Assembly (NCBI RefSeq): GCF_030068615.1
Contig: NZ_JASJOC010000001.1
Coordinates: forward strand, 875,045 to 939,044
From: Halostagnicola sp. A-GB9-2
Lineage (GTDB): Archaea; Halobacteriota; Halobacteria; Halobacteriales; Natrialbaceae
Length of the DNA: 64,000 nucleotides
Direction: 5' to 3'
Numbering within the stretch: position 1 is the first letter of the stretch; every line of letters starts with the position of its first letter. Below are positions 43,747-53,045 of this stretch, one piece after another. The notes beneath the pieces were generated by a model. That model made no database searches, was not told the origin of the DNA, and saw nothing but the letters and a program-made list of their open reading frames with translations. A program made the position numbers and the translations under genes.

Positions 43747-44508
43747 TTAGTCCACATTGACGGCCTCTATCTGTCGATCGCCGACCAGCGTCTCTTCGAG
43801 AACGCGTCGAACGCGCTCGGTGTCGAGACGTCCGCCCGATCGCGACCCGGTCTCACCGCGGCCGCTCCGGCCGGTGTTCGCGATCGCACCGACGGACGCG
43901 GAATCGAACGGAATCTCGAGCGCCTCGTACACGCCCGCGAGAACGTTCGCGAGTTCGTCCCGGTTCGCGACAACGATGATCCCCGAGGCGAGCGCAGCGT
44001 CTTGCTGGACGCGCTGGGCGATGCCCACGATTTTCCGAGGCTCCGCGGACAACGGAGAACCGGCGTGATCCCTCGAGTTCGCGACCGAGAGCGAGTGCGC
44101 ACCCGGACAGAATGAGTCGTCGGGTTCGCCGCGAACGGCGTCGATGTCGAGGCGTTCGAGGGCCCGCTCGAGGTTGTTGGTCAATCGTTCGTACCGCTCG
44201 TCCGTTCCCTGCCGAAAGTCCTCGACCGGTTCGGCGCGGGCGAACGCGAGCGTCGTCTCCCCGTCGTAGGCGACCGCGCGGCCGCCGACGCTCCGCTCGA
44301 CCGGCGGAAACCCGTGCGTTCGTGCGACCGCTTGAGCGTCCTCGTACCCCTCGAGTCTGGCGTCTCGCCGACCGAAGGCGACCTGCCTGTGGGGTCGCCA
44401 GACGCGGACCGCCGGGGTTCCGCCGGATGCGATCTCGAGGAGTCGCTGACTCGCCGCTCGGTCGGCATCGACGCTCTCGGCTCGGCCCCGCAAGACGGTG
44501 ACTGACAT
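43747..44508 (-). CDS. Lipoate-protein ligase A family protein
   Basis: 253 aa. Biotin/lipoate transferase fold with VWRPHRQVAFGRRDARLEGY, ERSVGGRAVAYDGETTLAF, and RKIVGIAQRVQQDAALASG (catalytic-Lys motif). It attaches lipoate or octanoate to E2/GcvH proteins. ATG 44508. Divergent, with 69 bp, from the M23-like gene. A C-terminal Gly/Arg-rich stretch (GRSGRGETGSRSGG) is unusual. Confidence 0.87.
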   Translation of the reverse strand: MSVTVLRGRAESVDADRAASQRLLEIASGGTPAVRVWRPHRQVAFGRRDARLEGYEDAQAVARTHGFPPVERSVGGRAVAYDGETTLAFARAEPVEDFRQGTDERYERLTNNLERALERLDIDAVRGEPDDSFCPGAHSLSVANSRDHAGSPLSAEPRKIVGIAQRVQQDAALASGIIVVANRDELANVLAGVYEALEIPFDSASVGAIANTGRSGRGETGSRSGGRLDTERVRRVLEETLVGDRQIEAVNVD

Positions 44509-44577
44509 TCGTCGTACTGCGACGGGCTACGCGCCGACGTGCCTAAACCTTCGTGGCGCAGACGGGAAGACGAACAG

Positions 44578-45537
44578 ATGGCCGTCACCCTTCCCGATTC
44601 GATGCTCGCCCGGTACGAGCGGTTCTCGCTGTACAATTCTCCGTACCCGGCCCACGACGGCGGCCGCGCGATCGACCTCTACCCCGGCACGCTCCGGGAC
44701 GGCCGAACGACCGACGCGCCCAGCCCCGTCTCGGGAACCGTCCTCGAGACGAAAAACGTCCGCGCGCCGTCGAAACCCTACGCGCCCGAGCACGATCACC
44801 TCATCCTGCTCGAGGTCGACGCGCCGACAGGTGGCGGTGGATTCGGCGAATCCAAGGCCGTAACCGAAACCGATGGCGAAGGCCTCGTCGCCCGAATCCT
44901 CCACGTCGAACCCACCGTCGAGGCTGGCGATACCGTCTCCGCGGGCGACTCCCTCGGAACGCTCGTCCGCGCGGGCTTTTTCGCGCCGTGGGTGGACAAC
45001 CACCTCCACGTCGGTTTTCGTCACCCCGAGCAAAACCACTACCGCGCATCGGGCTCGCTCCTTCTCAAGATCGGACCGGATGTCGAGCTAACGCCCCTCG
45101 AGTGGGACGGAACGGGAACTATCGTCGAGAGCGGCGACACCTACGCGATCCTCGACAGCCCGACCCATCCGAATCCCGGCGTCGCGTTCGCGGGTATTCG
45201 CATCGACGGGGGCAGGGTTCTCGACGGCGGGCTCCCACACTACGACGGCGGCGGGGTTCTCGGCGGCAGGAGAGCGCTCGAGTCAGGCCGGGCTTTCGAA
45301 TCCGACGAGCCCGCACTCGAGACATCGGCGGTATCGCTGAACGGCGACCGCCTGGGCATCGCTAGCGGGCGGACGATCGCGTGGGACGATGTCACCGTCA
45401 CCGTCGACGGTGAACCGATTACCGGCCTCTCCTTGTTTTGCGCTCGAGACGCCACCTTCGGTGCCAAGCTCATCTGTCCGGAGCGATCGCTTGAGGTCGG
45501 ACGAACGGTTCGGGTCCGCGTTCACAACCGCGACTGA
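44578..45537 (+). CDS. Conserved haloarchaeal protein with lipoyl/M23-like beta domain
   Basis: 319 aa, no signal peptide. The N-terminal half (SPYPAHDGGRAIDLYPG, APSPVSGTVLETKNV, HVEPTVEAGDTVSAGDSLGT, NHLHVGF) resembles a lysostaphin-like (M23) or biotinyl/lipoyl hairpin fold. HxH in NHLHVGF could bind zinc, but the first zinc His motif is degenerate. The C-terminal half is a beta-rich region. Activity unknown. ATG 44578. Confidence 0.75.
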   Translation: MAVTLPDSMLARYERFSLYNSPYPAHDGGRAIDLYPGTLRDGRTTDAPSPVSGTVLETKNVRAPSKPYAPEHDHLILLEVDAPTGGGGFGESKAVTETDGEGLVARILHVEPTVEAGDTVSAGDSLGTLVRAGFFAPWVDNHLHVGFRHPEQNHYRASGSLLLKIGPDVELTPLEWDGTGTIVESGDTYAILDSPTHPNPGVAFAGIRIDGGRVLDGGLPHYDGGGVLGGRRALESGRAFESDEPALETSAVSLNGDRLGIASGRTIAWDDVTVTVDGEPITGLSLFCARDATFGAKLICPERSLEVGRTVRVRVHNRD

Positions 45538-45583
45538 TCGCCTGCGATTTCATCGGCCCGCTTTACAAGCGGTCTAGGAGAAG

Positions 45584-45606
45584 GCCCCGGGGCTTGACCC
45601 CGAGGC
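45584..45606. terminator. GC-rich hairpin between two convergent genes
   Basis: GCCCCGGGG (45584-45592), loop CTTGA, CCCCGAGGC (45598-45606); 8 of 9 bp pair. No T-run follows. Could mark transcript ends of the M23-like gene and the PAP2 gene. Confidence 0.35.
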
Positions 45607-45609
45607 GGT

Positions 45610-46653
45610 TCACCGGGTTCGGATCCACTCGAGAAGGCGTTGACTGTGATGGCGAAGTCCAGCGTAGGCTCGCCGCCACGTACTCGGGGTGAGCAGATAG
45701 CGGATACCGAGCAGGCCCATGCGGATCCAGAACGAAATCGCACCGCCGACTCGGCGGGCGTACTCGGAGTGTCGCATCACCGGGATCGTGACGATCACCG
45801 CCGTCGTGAGGCCGATCGTCCCGCCGGCGGTGTACGCCGACAGGAGCGGGAAGTATTCGTAGGTCGCGAGCAACGACGCGAGGGCAAGCGACGCGAATCC
45901 GCCCCGGACGGCGATCGGGCGCAGAGCCCGAGAGGGGCGCGAAACCGCGACCAGTTCGCGGCCGAGCATGATGAGTTGCCAGCCGGCGAACGCTCCCAGG
46001 GAGGCCCCCAGGATGAAAATCGCGTCGGCGTCGATCTCGCTCGTCACGACGAAAAAGACGCCGAAGAGCACGGCCAACCCGAACGTAATCGTCGCCGGAT
46101 CGCTGAGGCGACGGTTAATGAGGGCTCGAGCGGCCAAGAGCAAGGCCAGCCCGACTGCGACGCCGACCACGACGTCGACGAGGTAGTGGACGCCGAGTGC
46201 GAGGCGAGTAAAACAGACGGTGGTGACGATCGCCGCCGCACTGGCAAAGCGCCGGCGAGCCGTACTAACCGTGAGGACGTACGCCAGCCCGAAGTAGACG
46301 ATCGTCGTGTTGACCGCGTGGCCGCTCGGGAACCCGTACCCGGTCGCCATCGCCGTCGCTTCGTAGAGCGGTTGGATGAGCTTCGGGAGAAGCTCGGGGT
46401 CGAGTAGGGGTTCGTTCGGTCGTGGAAAGCCGAAGATTTCTTTCAATCCCTTGTACATCCCCATTCCGGCCAGCCACGCGCCGGCAACCGTTGCAATATT
46501 GTCCCGCCGTGGCGCGTCGAACCAGTAAAACGCAGCGAGGACGAACGCCAGAAACCAGATGTCACCCAGCTGCGTGAGCAAGGCGACGACGACCGCCAAC
46601 CACTCGGGGACGAGTTCTTGAATCGGCTCGAGTTCGCCAATACCCCGCGACAT
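45610..46653 (-). CDS. PAP2-superfamily membrane phosphatase
   Basis: A 347-aa integral membrane phosphatase with about nine helices. The three PAP2 signatures are complete: KGLKEIFGFPRPN (C1), YGFPSGHA (C2) and RLALGVHYLVDV (C3). Likely dephosphorylates lipid phosphates or isoprenyl diphosphates. ATG 46653. A soluble tail of about 30 residues ends the protein. No gene partners. Confidence 0.93.
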   Translation of the reverse strand: MSRGIGELEPIQELVPEWLAVVVALLTQLGDIWFLAFVLAAFYWFDAPRRDNIATVAGAWLAGMGMYKGLKEIFGFPRPNEPLLDPELLPKLIQPLYEATAMATGYGFPSGHAVNTTIVYFGLAYVLTVSTARRRFASAAAIVTTVCFTRLALGVHYLVDVVVGVAVGLALLLAARALINRRLSDPATITFGLAVLFGVFFVVTSEIDADAIFILGASLGAFAGWQLIMLGRELVAVSRPSRALRPIAVRGGFASLALASLLATYEYFPLLSAYTAGGTIGLTTAVIVTIPVMRHSEYARRVGGAISFWIRMGLLGIRYLLTPSTWRRAYAGLRHHSQRLLEWIRTR

Positions 46654-46874
46654 ACGAGACAGTTAGCTACTTGAGACAAAAAACCCGCTATATCGTGACG
46701 AGCCGCGGTCGGATTCCACGGGACTGACTCGATACACGCAACCTCACGAACTGACGGCACACGAGGCCGAAAACGCACTCGAGTCGACCGAGGGGCTGCC
46801 GGCCCAATAAACGGGTGTGAACGTGAAATCGCGAAAGCGCAGAGATCAAGGCGGCCGCTCGCAGACAACTGGGC

Positions 46875-47384
46875 ATGAGCGAGGAGACACCGGAGTCGAT
46901 CGGAATACCGAATTCCGTCGAGGATCCATCCGATCTCGGGGAGATGCTACAGGGATATATCGACGAGTACCAGGAGTTTCTGTCGTGGATTGGCACCTCT
47001 GTCGATCACATCGGCGAGGGAACGATGACGCTCTCGATTCCCTATGACGAGAAGCTCACGAACGTCCGTCCGGAGGCGGGTCCGGATCGGCGACCGGACA
47101 TGCACGGCGGCGTGGCCGCGACGCTTATCGACACCGCGGGTGGGTTGGCCCTGCGGACTGAACTCGAGGACCCCTTCGCGGCCAGCATCGCGACGATTAA
47201 CCTCAACGTCAACTATCTCCGGCCGGCGACGGGCGACCTGAGCGCGACCGCGAACGTGATCCGCGTCGGCTCGAGCGTCGGCGTCAGCGAAATCACCGTC
47301 GAGAGCACGACCGCCGACGGCGAGACGAAAGCGGTCGCGACCGGACAGGGATCCTACCGGGTCTTCCGCGCTAAAAACGACTGA
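46875..47384 (+). CDS. PaaI-type hotdog-fold thioesterase
   Basis: 169 aa. Hotdog core: DMHGGVAATLIDTAGGLALRT with the HGG motif, ATINLNVNYLRPATGD, and VSEITVEST. Hydrolyses an acyl-CoA, possibly aromatic or medium-chain. ATG 46875 (MSEETPESIGIPN). Convergent with the small membrane protein at 47398. Confidence 0.9.
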   Translation: MSEETPESIGIPNSVEDPSDLGEMLQGYIDEYQEFLSWIGTSVDHIGEGTMTLSIPYDEKLTNVRPEAGPDRRPDMHGGVAATLIDTAGGLALRTELEDPFAASIATINLNVNYLRPATGDLSATANVIRVGSSVGVSEITVESTTADGETKAVATGQGSYRVFRAKND

Positions 47385-47397
47385 GTCGGTGCGCGAA

Positions 47398-47559
47398 TCA
47401 GTTTTCCGAACGCTCGGTCCGCCGGTAGCCACGCCAGATGTGGCGGTGAAGGAAGAGTCCGATAGCCGCGACCACGACGAAGTAGAGGTAGATGGCCGTC
47501 TCGAGGTACTCTGGAATCATTCCAAGCGAAGTCGCGTCGGCGGGAACCGGTTCGATCAC
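47398..47559 (-). CDS. Small single-pass membrane protein (53 aa)
   Basis: GTG 47559 gives a 53-aa protein; ATG 47520 would give 40 aa. I prefer the GTG because a TATA-like GTATAAC (47581-47587, minus strand) lies about 26 nt upstream. One helix (AIYLYFVVVAAIGLFLH) followed by a basic tail RHIWRGYRRTER. Function unknown; likely in the cytoplasmic membrane with a C-terminal cytoplasmic tail. Confidence 0.6.
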   Translation of the reverse strand: MIEPVPADATSLGMIPEYLETAIYLYFVVVAAIGLFLHRHIWRGYRRTERSEN

Positions 47560-47695
47560 ACTCTCGAGTTCGACTCGATCGTTATACGGACGCGCCTTCA
47601 CAGATTCGGACACTAAGGTCGGGTGCGAAGCGTTCAGCGAAACGCGACTGACAGTGATTTCGAACGATCCGGAGACTGCCTCCTCGATCAGCGAT

Positions 47696-48298
47696 TCACT
47701 CGTCGGACCGGAACGCCTCGAGGGACTGATCGGTCGCCTCCGTTCGGTGGCTCGTCGCGAGTCCGGCAAGGTGTGGCGCTTCGGGAACGATGAGCTTCTC
47801 GCAGGCGGTTCGACAGGCGTTCGTGCTTCCGGGGAGAGTAAAGACCGGCGTGTCGACGGCGATGCCAGCCGTGGCTCGAGAGGCCATCGCACGGGTTCCG
47901 ACTTCGTCCCAGGAAAGCGACCGGAACAGTTCGCCGAAGCCGGGCAGTTCGCGTTCGAACAGCGACGCGGTCGCTTCGGGCGAGACGTCGTCGGCGGTGA
48001 CCCCCGTTCCGCCGGTCGTCACCACGATATCGATCTCGCGCTGGGCGACCAAGCGCCGAACGGCGGTCCGAATCGCGGCGTAATCGTCCCGGACCAAGAC
48101 GCGCTCGCGCACCTCGTGACCCTCGTCTTCGAAACACGCCGCGACCGTGTCGCCGCCGGGATCCTCGAGCGTTTCCGGATCTTCAGTTTCCGCCGCGGCC
48201 GCTCGAGAGGACGATACCGTTACGATCGCGACGTACAGCGGGTCGATGATGTCGTGGCCGTGCTCGTCCGTCGTGCGTCGAGTCTCGTCTGTCGTCAT
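47696..48298 (-). CDS. moaB: Molybdopterin biosynthesis protein MoaB/MogA family
   Basis: A 200-aa protein. MPT-binding TTGGTGVTADDVSPEA, DEVGTRAM region and LPGSTNACRTACEKLIVPEAPHL match the MoaB/MogA adenylyltransferase family. It adenylates molybdopterin before metal insertion. An acidic insertion precedes the fold (AAETEDPETLEDPG). The aldehyde oxidoreductase at 59995 would be one cofactor user. ATG 48298. Confidence 0.93.
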   Translation of the reverse strand: MTTDETRRTTDEHGHDIIDPLYVAIVTVSSSRAAAAETEDPETLEDPGGDTVAACFEDEGHEVRERVLVRDDYAAIRTAVRRLVAQREIDIVVTTGGTGVTADDVSPEATASLFERELPGFGELFRSLSWDEVGTRAMASRATAGIAVDTPVFTLPGSTNACRTACEKLIVPEAPHLAGLATSHRTEATDQSLEAFRSDE

Positions 48299-48417
48299 GT
48301 AAGTGGCTCTATGCTCGAGGGCGATAATAGCTCCCCCGCACGGAGATTGCAGAGAAGGTCAACCCCGGGTTCCGTATCCGGGGGCCTCGGGAAGCGATCT
48401 ACGGACAGCCATCGGGG

Positions 48418-49092
48418 CTACGGGCGACCTCGGAGCGACAGCCGCCCGTCGAGGTAGCTCCGCGCGAGCCTGGCTTCGGCCTTTCGCAAGTGGTTCCCGG
48501 CCGTACTGCTCGAGACGCCCAGTTCGTCACCAACGTCGCTTACAGTGCCTTCTCGAGGAATTTCGTAGTAGCCCACCCGCTCGGCGGTCGCCAGCGTCTC
48601 CCGCTGTCGGTCGGTAAGCCCCACTCGACCACCGGTCGGGCGTATCGCGGTAACGGCCTCGAGTTCGACGTCAAAATCGTCCGGAAACTCGTCTACCACC
48701 GTTTCGACGTCGACGGCGGTTCCAAGCACCTGTACTGTGAGTCGGCGACCGGACAGAAACGAGATCGGAGGCACAGCGACGAGGTTCGTTTGCATGAACG
48801 CCTCGTAGAGCTTTCGATCGCCTTCCGACGGCGCGTCCCAAACGGAGAGATACAGCTCTCCGGACCGAAGTTCGACCAGTTCGTAGTCGTCGATCGACGC
48901 GACCTCGGTCAGCGCCGTTTCGTACACCTCTCGGTCAGCGAGGACGCGAAACACCAGCCCAATCCGGTCCTCGCTCGTCACGTTCCACTCGAACATCTCG
49001 CTCCGGTTGACGGCCTGGTGGTCGTCGATCAATCGGTGCATCGGGTGCAGTGCCCGGTCGGGAATCCGAATCGACACCGTGAACGAACGCAT
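48418..49092 (-). CDS. HTH_10 (Bat-like) transcriptional regulator
   Basis: 224 aa. C-terminal HTH_10 helices: LTDRQRETLATAERVGYYEIPREGTVSDVGDELGVSSSTAGNHLRKAE. The N-terminal about 150 residues form the bacterio-opsin-activator-like sensory region (RIPDRALHPMHRLIDDH). ATG 49092 preferred to 49116 or 49191; TATATGG (about 49113-49119) lies about 25 nt upstream. Divergent from the P450 gene with about 84 bp, so probably its regulator. Confidence 0.88.
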   Translation of the reverse strand: MRSFTVSIRIPDRALHPMHRLIDDHQAVNRSEMFEWNVTSEDRIGLVFRVLADREVYETALTEVASIDDYELVELRSGELYLSVWDAPSEGDRKLYEAFMQTNLVAVPPISFLSGRRLTVQVLGTAVDVETVVDEFPDDFDVELEAVTAIRPTGGRVGLTDRQRETLATAERVGYYEIPREGTVSDVGDELGVSSSTAGNHLRKAEARLARSYLDGRLSLRGRP

Positions 49093-49175
49093 ACCGATGC
49101 CGACACCTCTTTCCATATAAAGACACGGATGAGTCCGTGGCAACGACGAAGGCGGACCCGGTTCGACTGTTGCGT

Positions 49176-50663
49176 ATGTCCGAGGAGACACACGCTCCCG
49201 AGCGTATCGGCACCGGTCACGACCCGCCGACCGCCGACGGGGACGGCGGGGAGGCCACCTCTGCAGACGGGGACCACTCGAGACCCGCTCCCGGCGACAC
49301 CAATCGACCGGAACGCCCGCAGCCGCTCCCCGTGATCGGCAATCTTCATCAGATAACCCGAAACCCGCTCGGGTTCTTCGAGGCGGCCCGCGGAGACGAC
49401 CTGATGCCGTACCGGGTGTTCACCGATCAATGCTACGTCGTCTCTAACCCCGAGGCCGTCCAGACCGTCCTCGTCGACGACGACGGCGCGTACCGCAAGG
49501 GCGAGATGATGCGAGGACAGATCGGGAGCCTCCTCGGCGACGGGATTTTTCTCGCCGAAGGCGACGACTGGCAAACTCAGCGGGCCACGATGCAGCCTGC
49601 GTTCTACCGTGACCGGGTCACGGGGTACGCCGACGCGATGGTGGACAGCTCGGCGGAGCTGGCCGATTCCTGGGAGGACGGCAAAGTAGTCGACGTTGCA
49701 ACGGCCTCGAGCGACCTGACGATCTCGGTGCTCGCGGATACCCTCCTCGGGATCGAGCCCGGTTCGGATCGCGAGGTCGTCACCCGAGCGGCGGAGGCAA
49801 TCGCCGTCAGATACGACTCCCGACGCGTCGGCGCGTTTCTCCCGGAGTGGATCCCCTCACCGACCAACCGCCGCTACCGACGTGCGCTCGAGGAACTTCG
49901 GCAGACCATCGATCGGATCATTCGGGACCGCCGACGTACCCTCGAGGACGGCGGCGATCCCGGTGCGGACCTCCTGTCGATTCTCGTGACGGCCACCGCC
50001 GACGGGAAGATGGACGACGAGACACTCAGAGATAACGTCGTCACGTTCCTGTTCGCCGGGCACGAAACGACCGCGCTCGGCCTGACGTACGCGCTTTACT
50101 CGCTCGCCGACGAGCCAGCTGAACAGGAGCGACTTCGCGAGGAATTCGAAGCGTTCGGCGATCCGGTCGACCGTCCGAACGACGCCGCCGCGCGCGACGC
50201 GCTCCCGGCGACCGACCGCGTCGTCGACGAGACGCTCCGGCTGTATCCGCCGGTGCAATCGTTCTTCAGGGAACCCGCTCGACCGGTCGAGTTGCTCGGG
50301 ACGCAGGTTCCGGCGGGAACCGTCCTCGCGCTGTCGCCGTGGACCTGCCATCGCGATCCCCGCTGGTGGGACGACCCCGAAGAGTTCCGTCCGGAGCGTT
50401 GGTCGAGAGACCCGACCCGACGTACAGGGGGAGCGTCAAAGTCCAAATCGGAGTCGGCTCGCCCGGAGTACGCGTACTTCCCGTTCGGTGGCGGCCCGCG
50501 TCACTGTATCGGCATGCGGTTCGCGCTGCTGGAGCTTCGATTGAGCCTCGCAACTTTGCTCTCGAGGTGGCGCTTCGAACCGGTCACCGAAACGCTCTCG
50601 TTCGCGCCGAGCGCAACGCTCCAGCCCGACGGACCGGTTCGACTCCGAGTGATCCGTCCATGA
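49176..50663 (+). CDS. Cytochrome P450
   Basis: 495 aa. I-helix AGHETTA, ExxR in DETLRLYPP, and heme-ligand loop FPFGGGPRHCIGM with axial Cys. Soluble; the N-terminal 45 residues are a disordered acidic extension. Haloarchaeal P450s need a ferredoxin donor; substrate unknown (carotenoid, fatty acid or terpenoid possible). ATG 49176 (MSEETHAPE); GTG 49137 would overlap the promoter. Confidence 0.94.
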   Translation: MSEETHAPERIGTGHDPPTADGDGGEATSADGDHSRPAPGDTNRPERPQPLPVIGNLHQITRNPLGFFEAARGDDLMPYRVFTDQCYVVSNPEAVQTVLVDDDGAYRKGEMMRGQIGSLLGDGIFLAEGDDWQTQRATMQPAFYRDRVTGYADAMVDSSAELADSWEDGKVVDVATASSDLTISVLADTLLGIEPGSDREVVTRAAEAIAVRYDSRRVGAFLPEWIPSPTNRRYRRALEELRQTIDRIIRDRRRTLEDGGDPGADLLSILVTATADGKMDDETLRDNVVTFLFAGHETTALGLTYALYSLADEPAEQERLREEFEAFGDPVDRPNDAAARDALPATDRVVDETLRLYPPVQSFFREPARPVELLGTQVPAGTVLALSPWTCHRDPRWWDDPEEFRPERWSRDPTRRTGGASKSKSESARPEYAYFPFGGGPRHCIGMRFALLELRLSLATLLSRWRFEPVTETLSFAPSATLQPDGPVRLRVIRP

Positions 50664-50701
50664 TTACGGATCGAACTCGAGGATAGTCGTCGAATCGAAC
50701 G

Positions 50702-51096
50702 GAAGACTCCAGCGTCATCTCCGTCGACAGACTGGCCCGCACGCTCCCCTGGCTCCGGGTGGTATTCGGCGCGATAGGAATCCTTTCACCGCGGCTGCTC
50801 GGGCGGTGGTACGGAATCTCCCACGACGCTCATCGGCGGTCGCGATTCGATACGCCTGCATTCGAGCGGTGGGGCTGGGAACCGGCCAACTCAGCACACC
50901 GTCCGAGCGACGCGCGGAGTGGTGCCGCGTCGCGCTTCTTGTGGATACGCTCGATACGCTGATGGTGATTCATGCCGGCCTACGCGGCAAAATTTCGCCG
51001 AAAAGCGCCGCCGTCATGTTGAGCGGAACCGTCTTCGGTGCGGTCGTCGGAGCGGCTTCGATCGCCACGAACCGAGAGCAAACACAGGCGGAGTAA
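50702..51096 (+). pseudogene. Frameshifted DUF4267-type membrane protein gene
   Basis: Frame one (from about 50702) reads RTLPWLRVVFGAIGILSP, LLGRWYGISHDAHRRSRFDTPAFERWG. Frame two then continues RRAEWCRVALLVDTLDTLMV, HAGLRGKISPKSAAVML and FGAVVGAASIA, ending at 51096. Together they resemble one small DUF4267-like membrane protein. The shift is near 50865-50890 and part of the second helix appears missing. No start codon is present before the conserved N-terminus. Confidence 0.7.
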
Positions 51097-51188
51097 CGGA
51101 GGAAACCAAACAGCGAGAGGACAAACGCAGAACACGAAAGCACGTGAACGGCATACTCGTCGCTCGTTTCGTTCTCACCTGCGTTGTC

Positions 51189-51512
51189 CTACCCGTCTCT
51201 TTCAGCGCTTCGGTCGTCGTCCTCTCGAGTGGCCTCGTTTCCATCAGCACTCGAGAACGGGAAATCGTCTTCGCGCGATGGATGAATGTTGTACCCACCG
51301 CCCGCGTAGGGGTCCTCCGACGGATCGTACTCGAGTTCGCTGCGCTCGAAGAGGTACATGAAGAACCCGAATATCGGAATCAGCCCGACGAGCAACAGCC
51401 ACCGCCTGCGCTCGAGGGGCACCCGGCCCGTATCGTAATAGACGAGCGCCACGACCCCGAGGTGGATGCTCAACGGGATGAAGATGAGCGCGAACAGCAG
51501 GATGTTGCTCAT
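51189..51512 (-). CDS. Membrane protein with two helices and acidic tail
   Basis: 107 aa. Two helices (about 3-25 and 37-54), then ERSELEYDPSEDPYAGGGY and a highly acidic tail. The pattern (helix, YYDTGRVPLERRRWLL, helix, FGFFMYLFER) recalls phospholipase D nuclease-like N-terminal transporters-associated small proteins. Role unknown. ATG 51512. Confidence 0.75.
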   Translation of the reverse strand: MSNILLFALIFIPLSIHLGVVALVYYDTGRVPLERRRWLLLVGLIPIFGFFMYLFERSELEYDPSEDPYAGGGYNIHPSREDDFPFSSADGNEATREDDDRSAERDG

Positions 51513-51607
51513 GGAGATAATTCGAGCTCGGAGCTTGTAAATCGCTCCGTCCCAATCCGACCACAGAAACGAGAATCAACGGCCAGCGCGTCTCAGTTAC
51601 CGCCGAG

Positions 51608-51625
51608 CTCGATCGCCGCTCCCTG
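51608..51625 (-). repeat. 18-bp copy of the thiolase 3' end
   Basis: The 18-bp stretch at 51608-51625 equals 51731-51748, which encodes QGAAIE near the C-terminus of the thiolase. In the same frame the copy reads QGAAIELGGN then TGA, so it looks like the tail of a second thiolase gene. Confidence 0.6.
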
Positions 51626-51715
51626 ACGCGACCACCTTTTATCTCGACCGACTCGCTCGCGTCGCTCGCTCTCGGCCTCGTAAAATCTGGGCTAAAAGGT
51701 GAAGGATACCGCCGC

Positions 51716-52852
51716 TTAGTTGACCTCGAACTCGATCGCCGCTCCCTGTCCGAAGCCGACACAGAGCGTCGCCAGTCCGCGGCCGCCGCCGCGTTTCTGG
51801 AGTTCGTGGATCAGCGTGACGGGCAGGCGAGCGCCGGAGGCACCGAGCGGGTGACCGATCGCGATCGCACCGCCGTTGACGTTGAAGATGTCGGGATCGA
51901 TACCGAGTTCGTCACGCGAGTAGAGACTCTGGCTGGCGAATGCCTCGTTGAGTTCGACCAGATCGTAGTCCTCGATATCGCGGCCGTTCCGCTCGAGGAG
52001 TCCCTCGGTAGCCGGCACCGGGCCGATTCCCATAACCGTGGGGTCGACGCCGGCGACGTTGTTCATGCCGACCTCCGCGAGGATCTCGAGGTCGTTCTCC
52101 TCGGCGAACGCCTCACTCGTCACGAGGAGCGCGGAGGCACCGTCGGAGATCTGGGAAGCGTTTCCGGGGGTGACGCTGCCGTCGGATTTGAAGACCGTCG
52201 GTAGTTCTCCGAGTTTCTCGGGGGTCGTTCCCGGACGGAGCCCCTCGTCTTCGGTGATCGGACCGTTCTCAGTTTCGATCGGAACGATTTCGTCCTCGAA
52301 GCGACCCTCTTCGGTCGCTTCGACGGCTCGCTGTTGACTCTGTGCGGCGTACTCGTCCTGTTGCTCTCGAGTGACGCCAAACTCCTCGGCGACCTTCTCT
52401 GCGGTCATCCCCATCTGGAGTTCGCCGACGTTGTACTCGGCGGCCATCCGCGGGTGGACCTCCATCGTGTTCTCGCCCATCGGAACGCGGGTCATCGACT
52501 CGACGCCGCCGGCGATGATCGCGTCACGGTTACCCGCGGCGACGGCGTCCGATGCAGAGATGACCGCCTGCATGGATGAGGCACACCAACGGTTGATCGT
52601 CGTTGCCGGAACGCTCTCGCCGAGGTCCGAAAGCAACGCGATGATACGGGCGACGTTGTTGTCCTGTTCGCCGCGTTGCTGGGCACAGCCCCACATCAGA
52701 TCGTCGATATCGTCGCTCGAGAGGCCGCTGTCGGCGAGGATTTCGTTGATCAGCGGAATGGAGAGATCTTCGCTTCGCAGGTCGGCGTACACGCCGTCTT
52801 CTTTCCCTTGCGGGGTGCGATACGCGGCTGCGATAACTGGCGTCTGTGACAT
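51716..52852 (-). CDS. Acetyl-CoA C-acyltransferase (thiolase)
   Basis: A 378-aa thiolase. Nucleophile Cys in RWCASSMQAV (about residue 89), the GGVESMTRVP loop, NEAFASQ, GGAIAIGHPLGASGAR and C-terminal CVGFGQGAAIEFEVN with the second catalytic Cys. Works in beta-oxidation or in acetoacetyl-CoA synthesis (mevalonate or polyhydroxyalkanoate). ATG 52852. No OB-fold partner gene follows, unlike some archaeal thiolases. Confidence 0.94.
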   Translation of the reverse strand: MSQTPVIAAAYRTPQGKEDGVYADLRSEDLSIPLINEILADSGLSSDDIDDLMWGCAQQRGEQDNNVARIIALLSDLGESVPATTINRWCASSMQAVISASDAVAAGNRDAIIAGGVESMTRVPMGENTMEVHPRMAAEYNVGELQMGMTAEKVAEEFGVTREQQDEYAAQSQQRAVEATEEGRFEDEIVPIETENGPITEDEGLRPGTTPEKLGELPTVFKSDGSVTPGNASQISDGASALLVTSEAFAEENDLEILAEVGMNNVAGVDPTVMGIGPVPATEGLLERNGRDIEDYDLVELNEAFASQSLYSRDELGIDPDIFNVNGGAIAIGHPLGASGARLPVTLIHELQKRGGGRGLATLCVGFGQGAAIEFEVN

Positions 52853-53045
52853 AGGCTACTGGACGGTCTTTATCATCTTAAAACACACAGAACCACTCGA
52901 AATGCAATGGGAGTTTATCGCATTAGTCGCACCTCGAGAAAATATCCCATGGAGCGGCCGGAGACGAAAATACCGGAGTAACAGGATCGGGGAATGAACG
53001 GCGTCGAGAACAATCCTTATCTCTGGCCCTTGGGAATAAGCAGTC

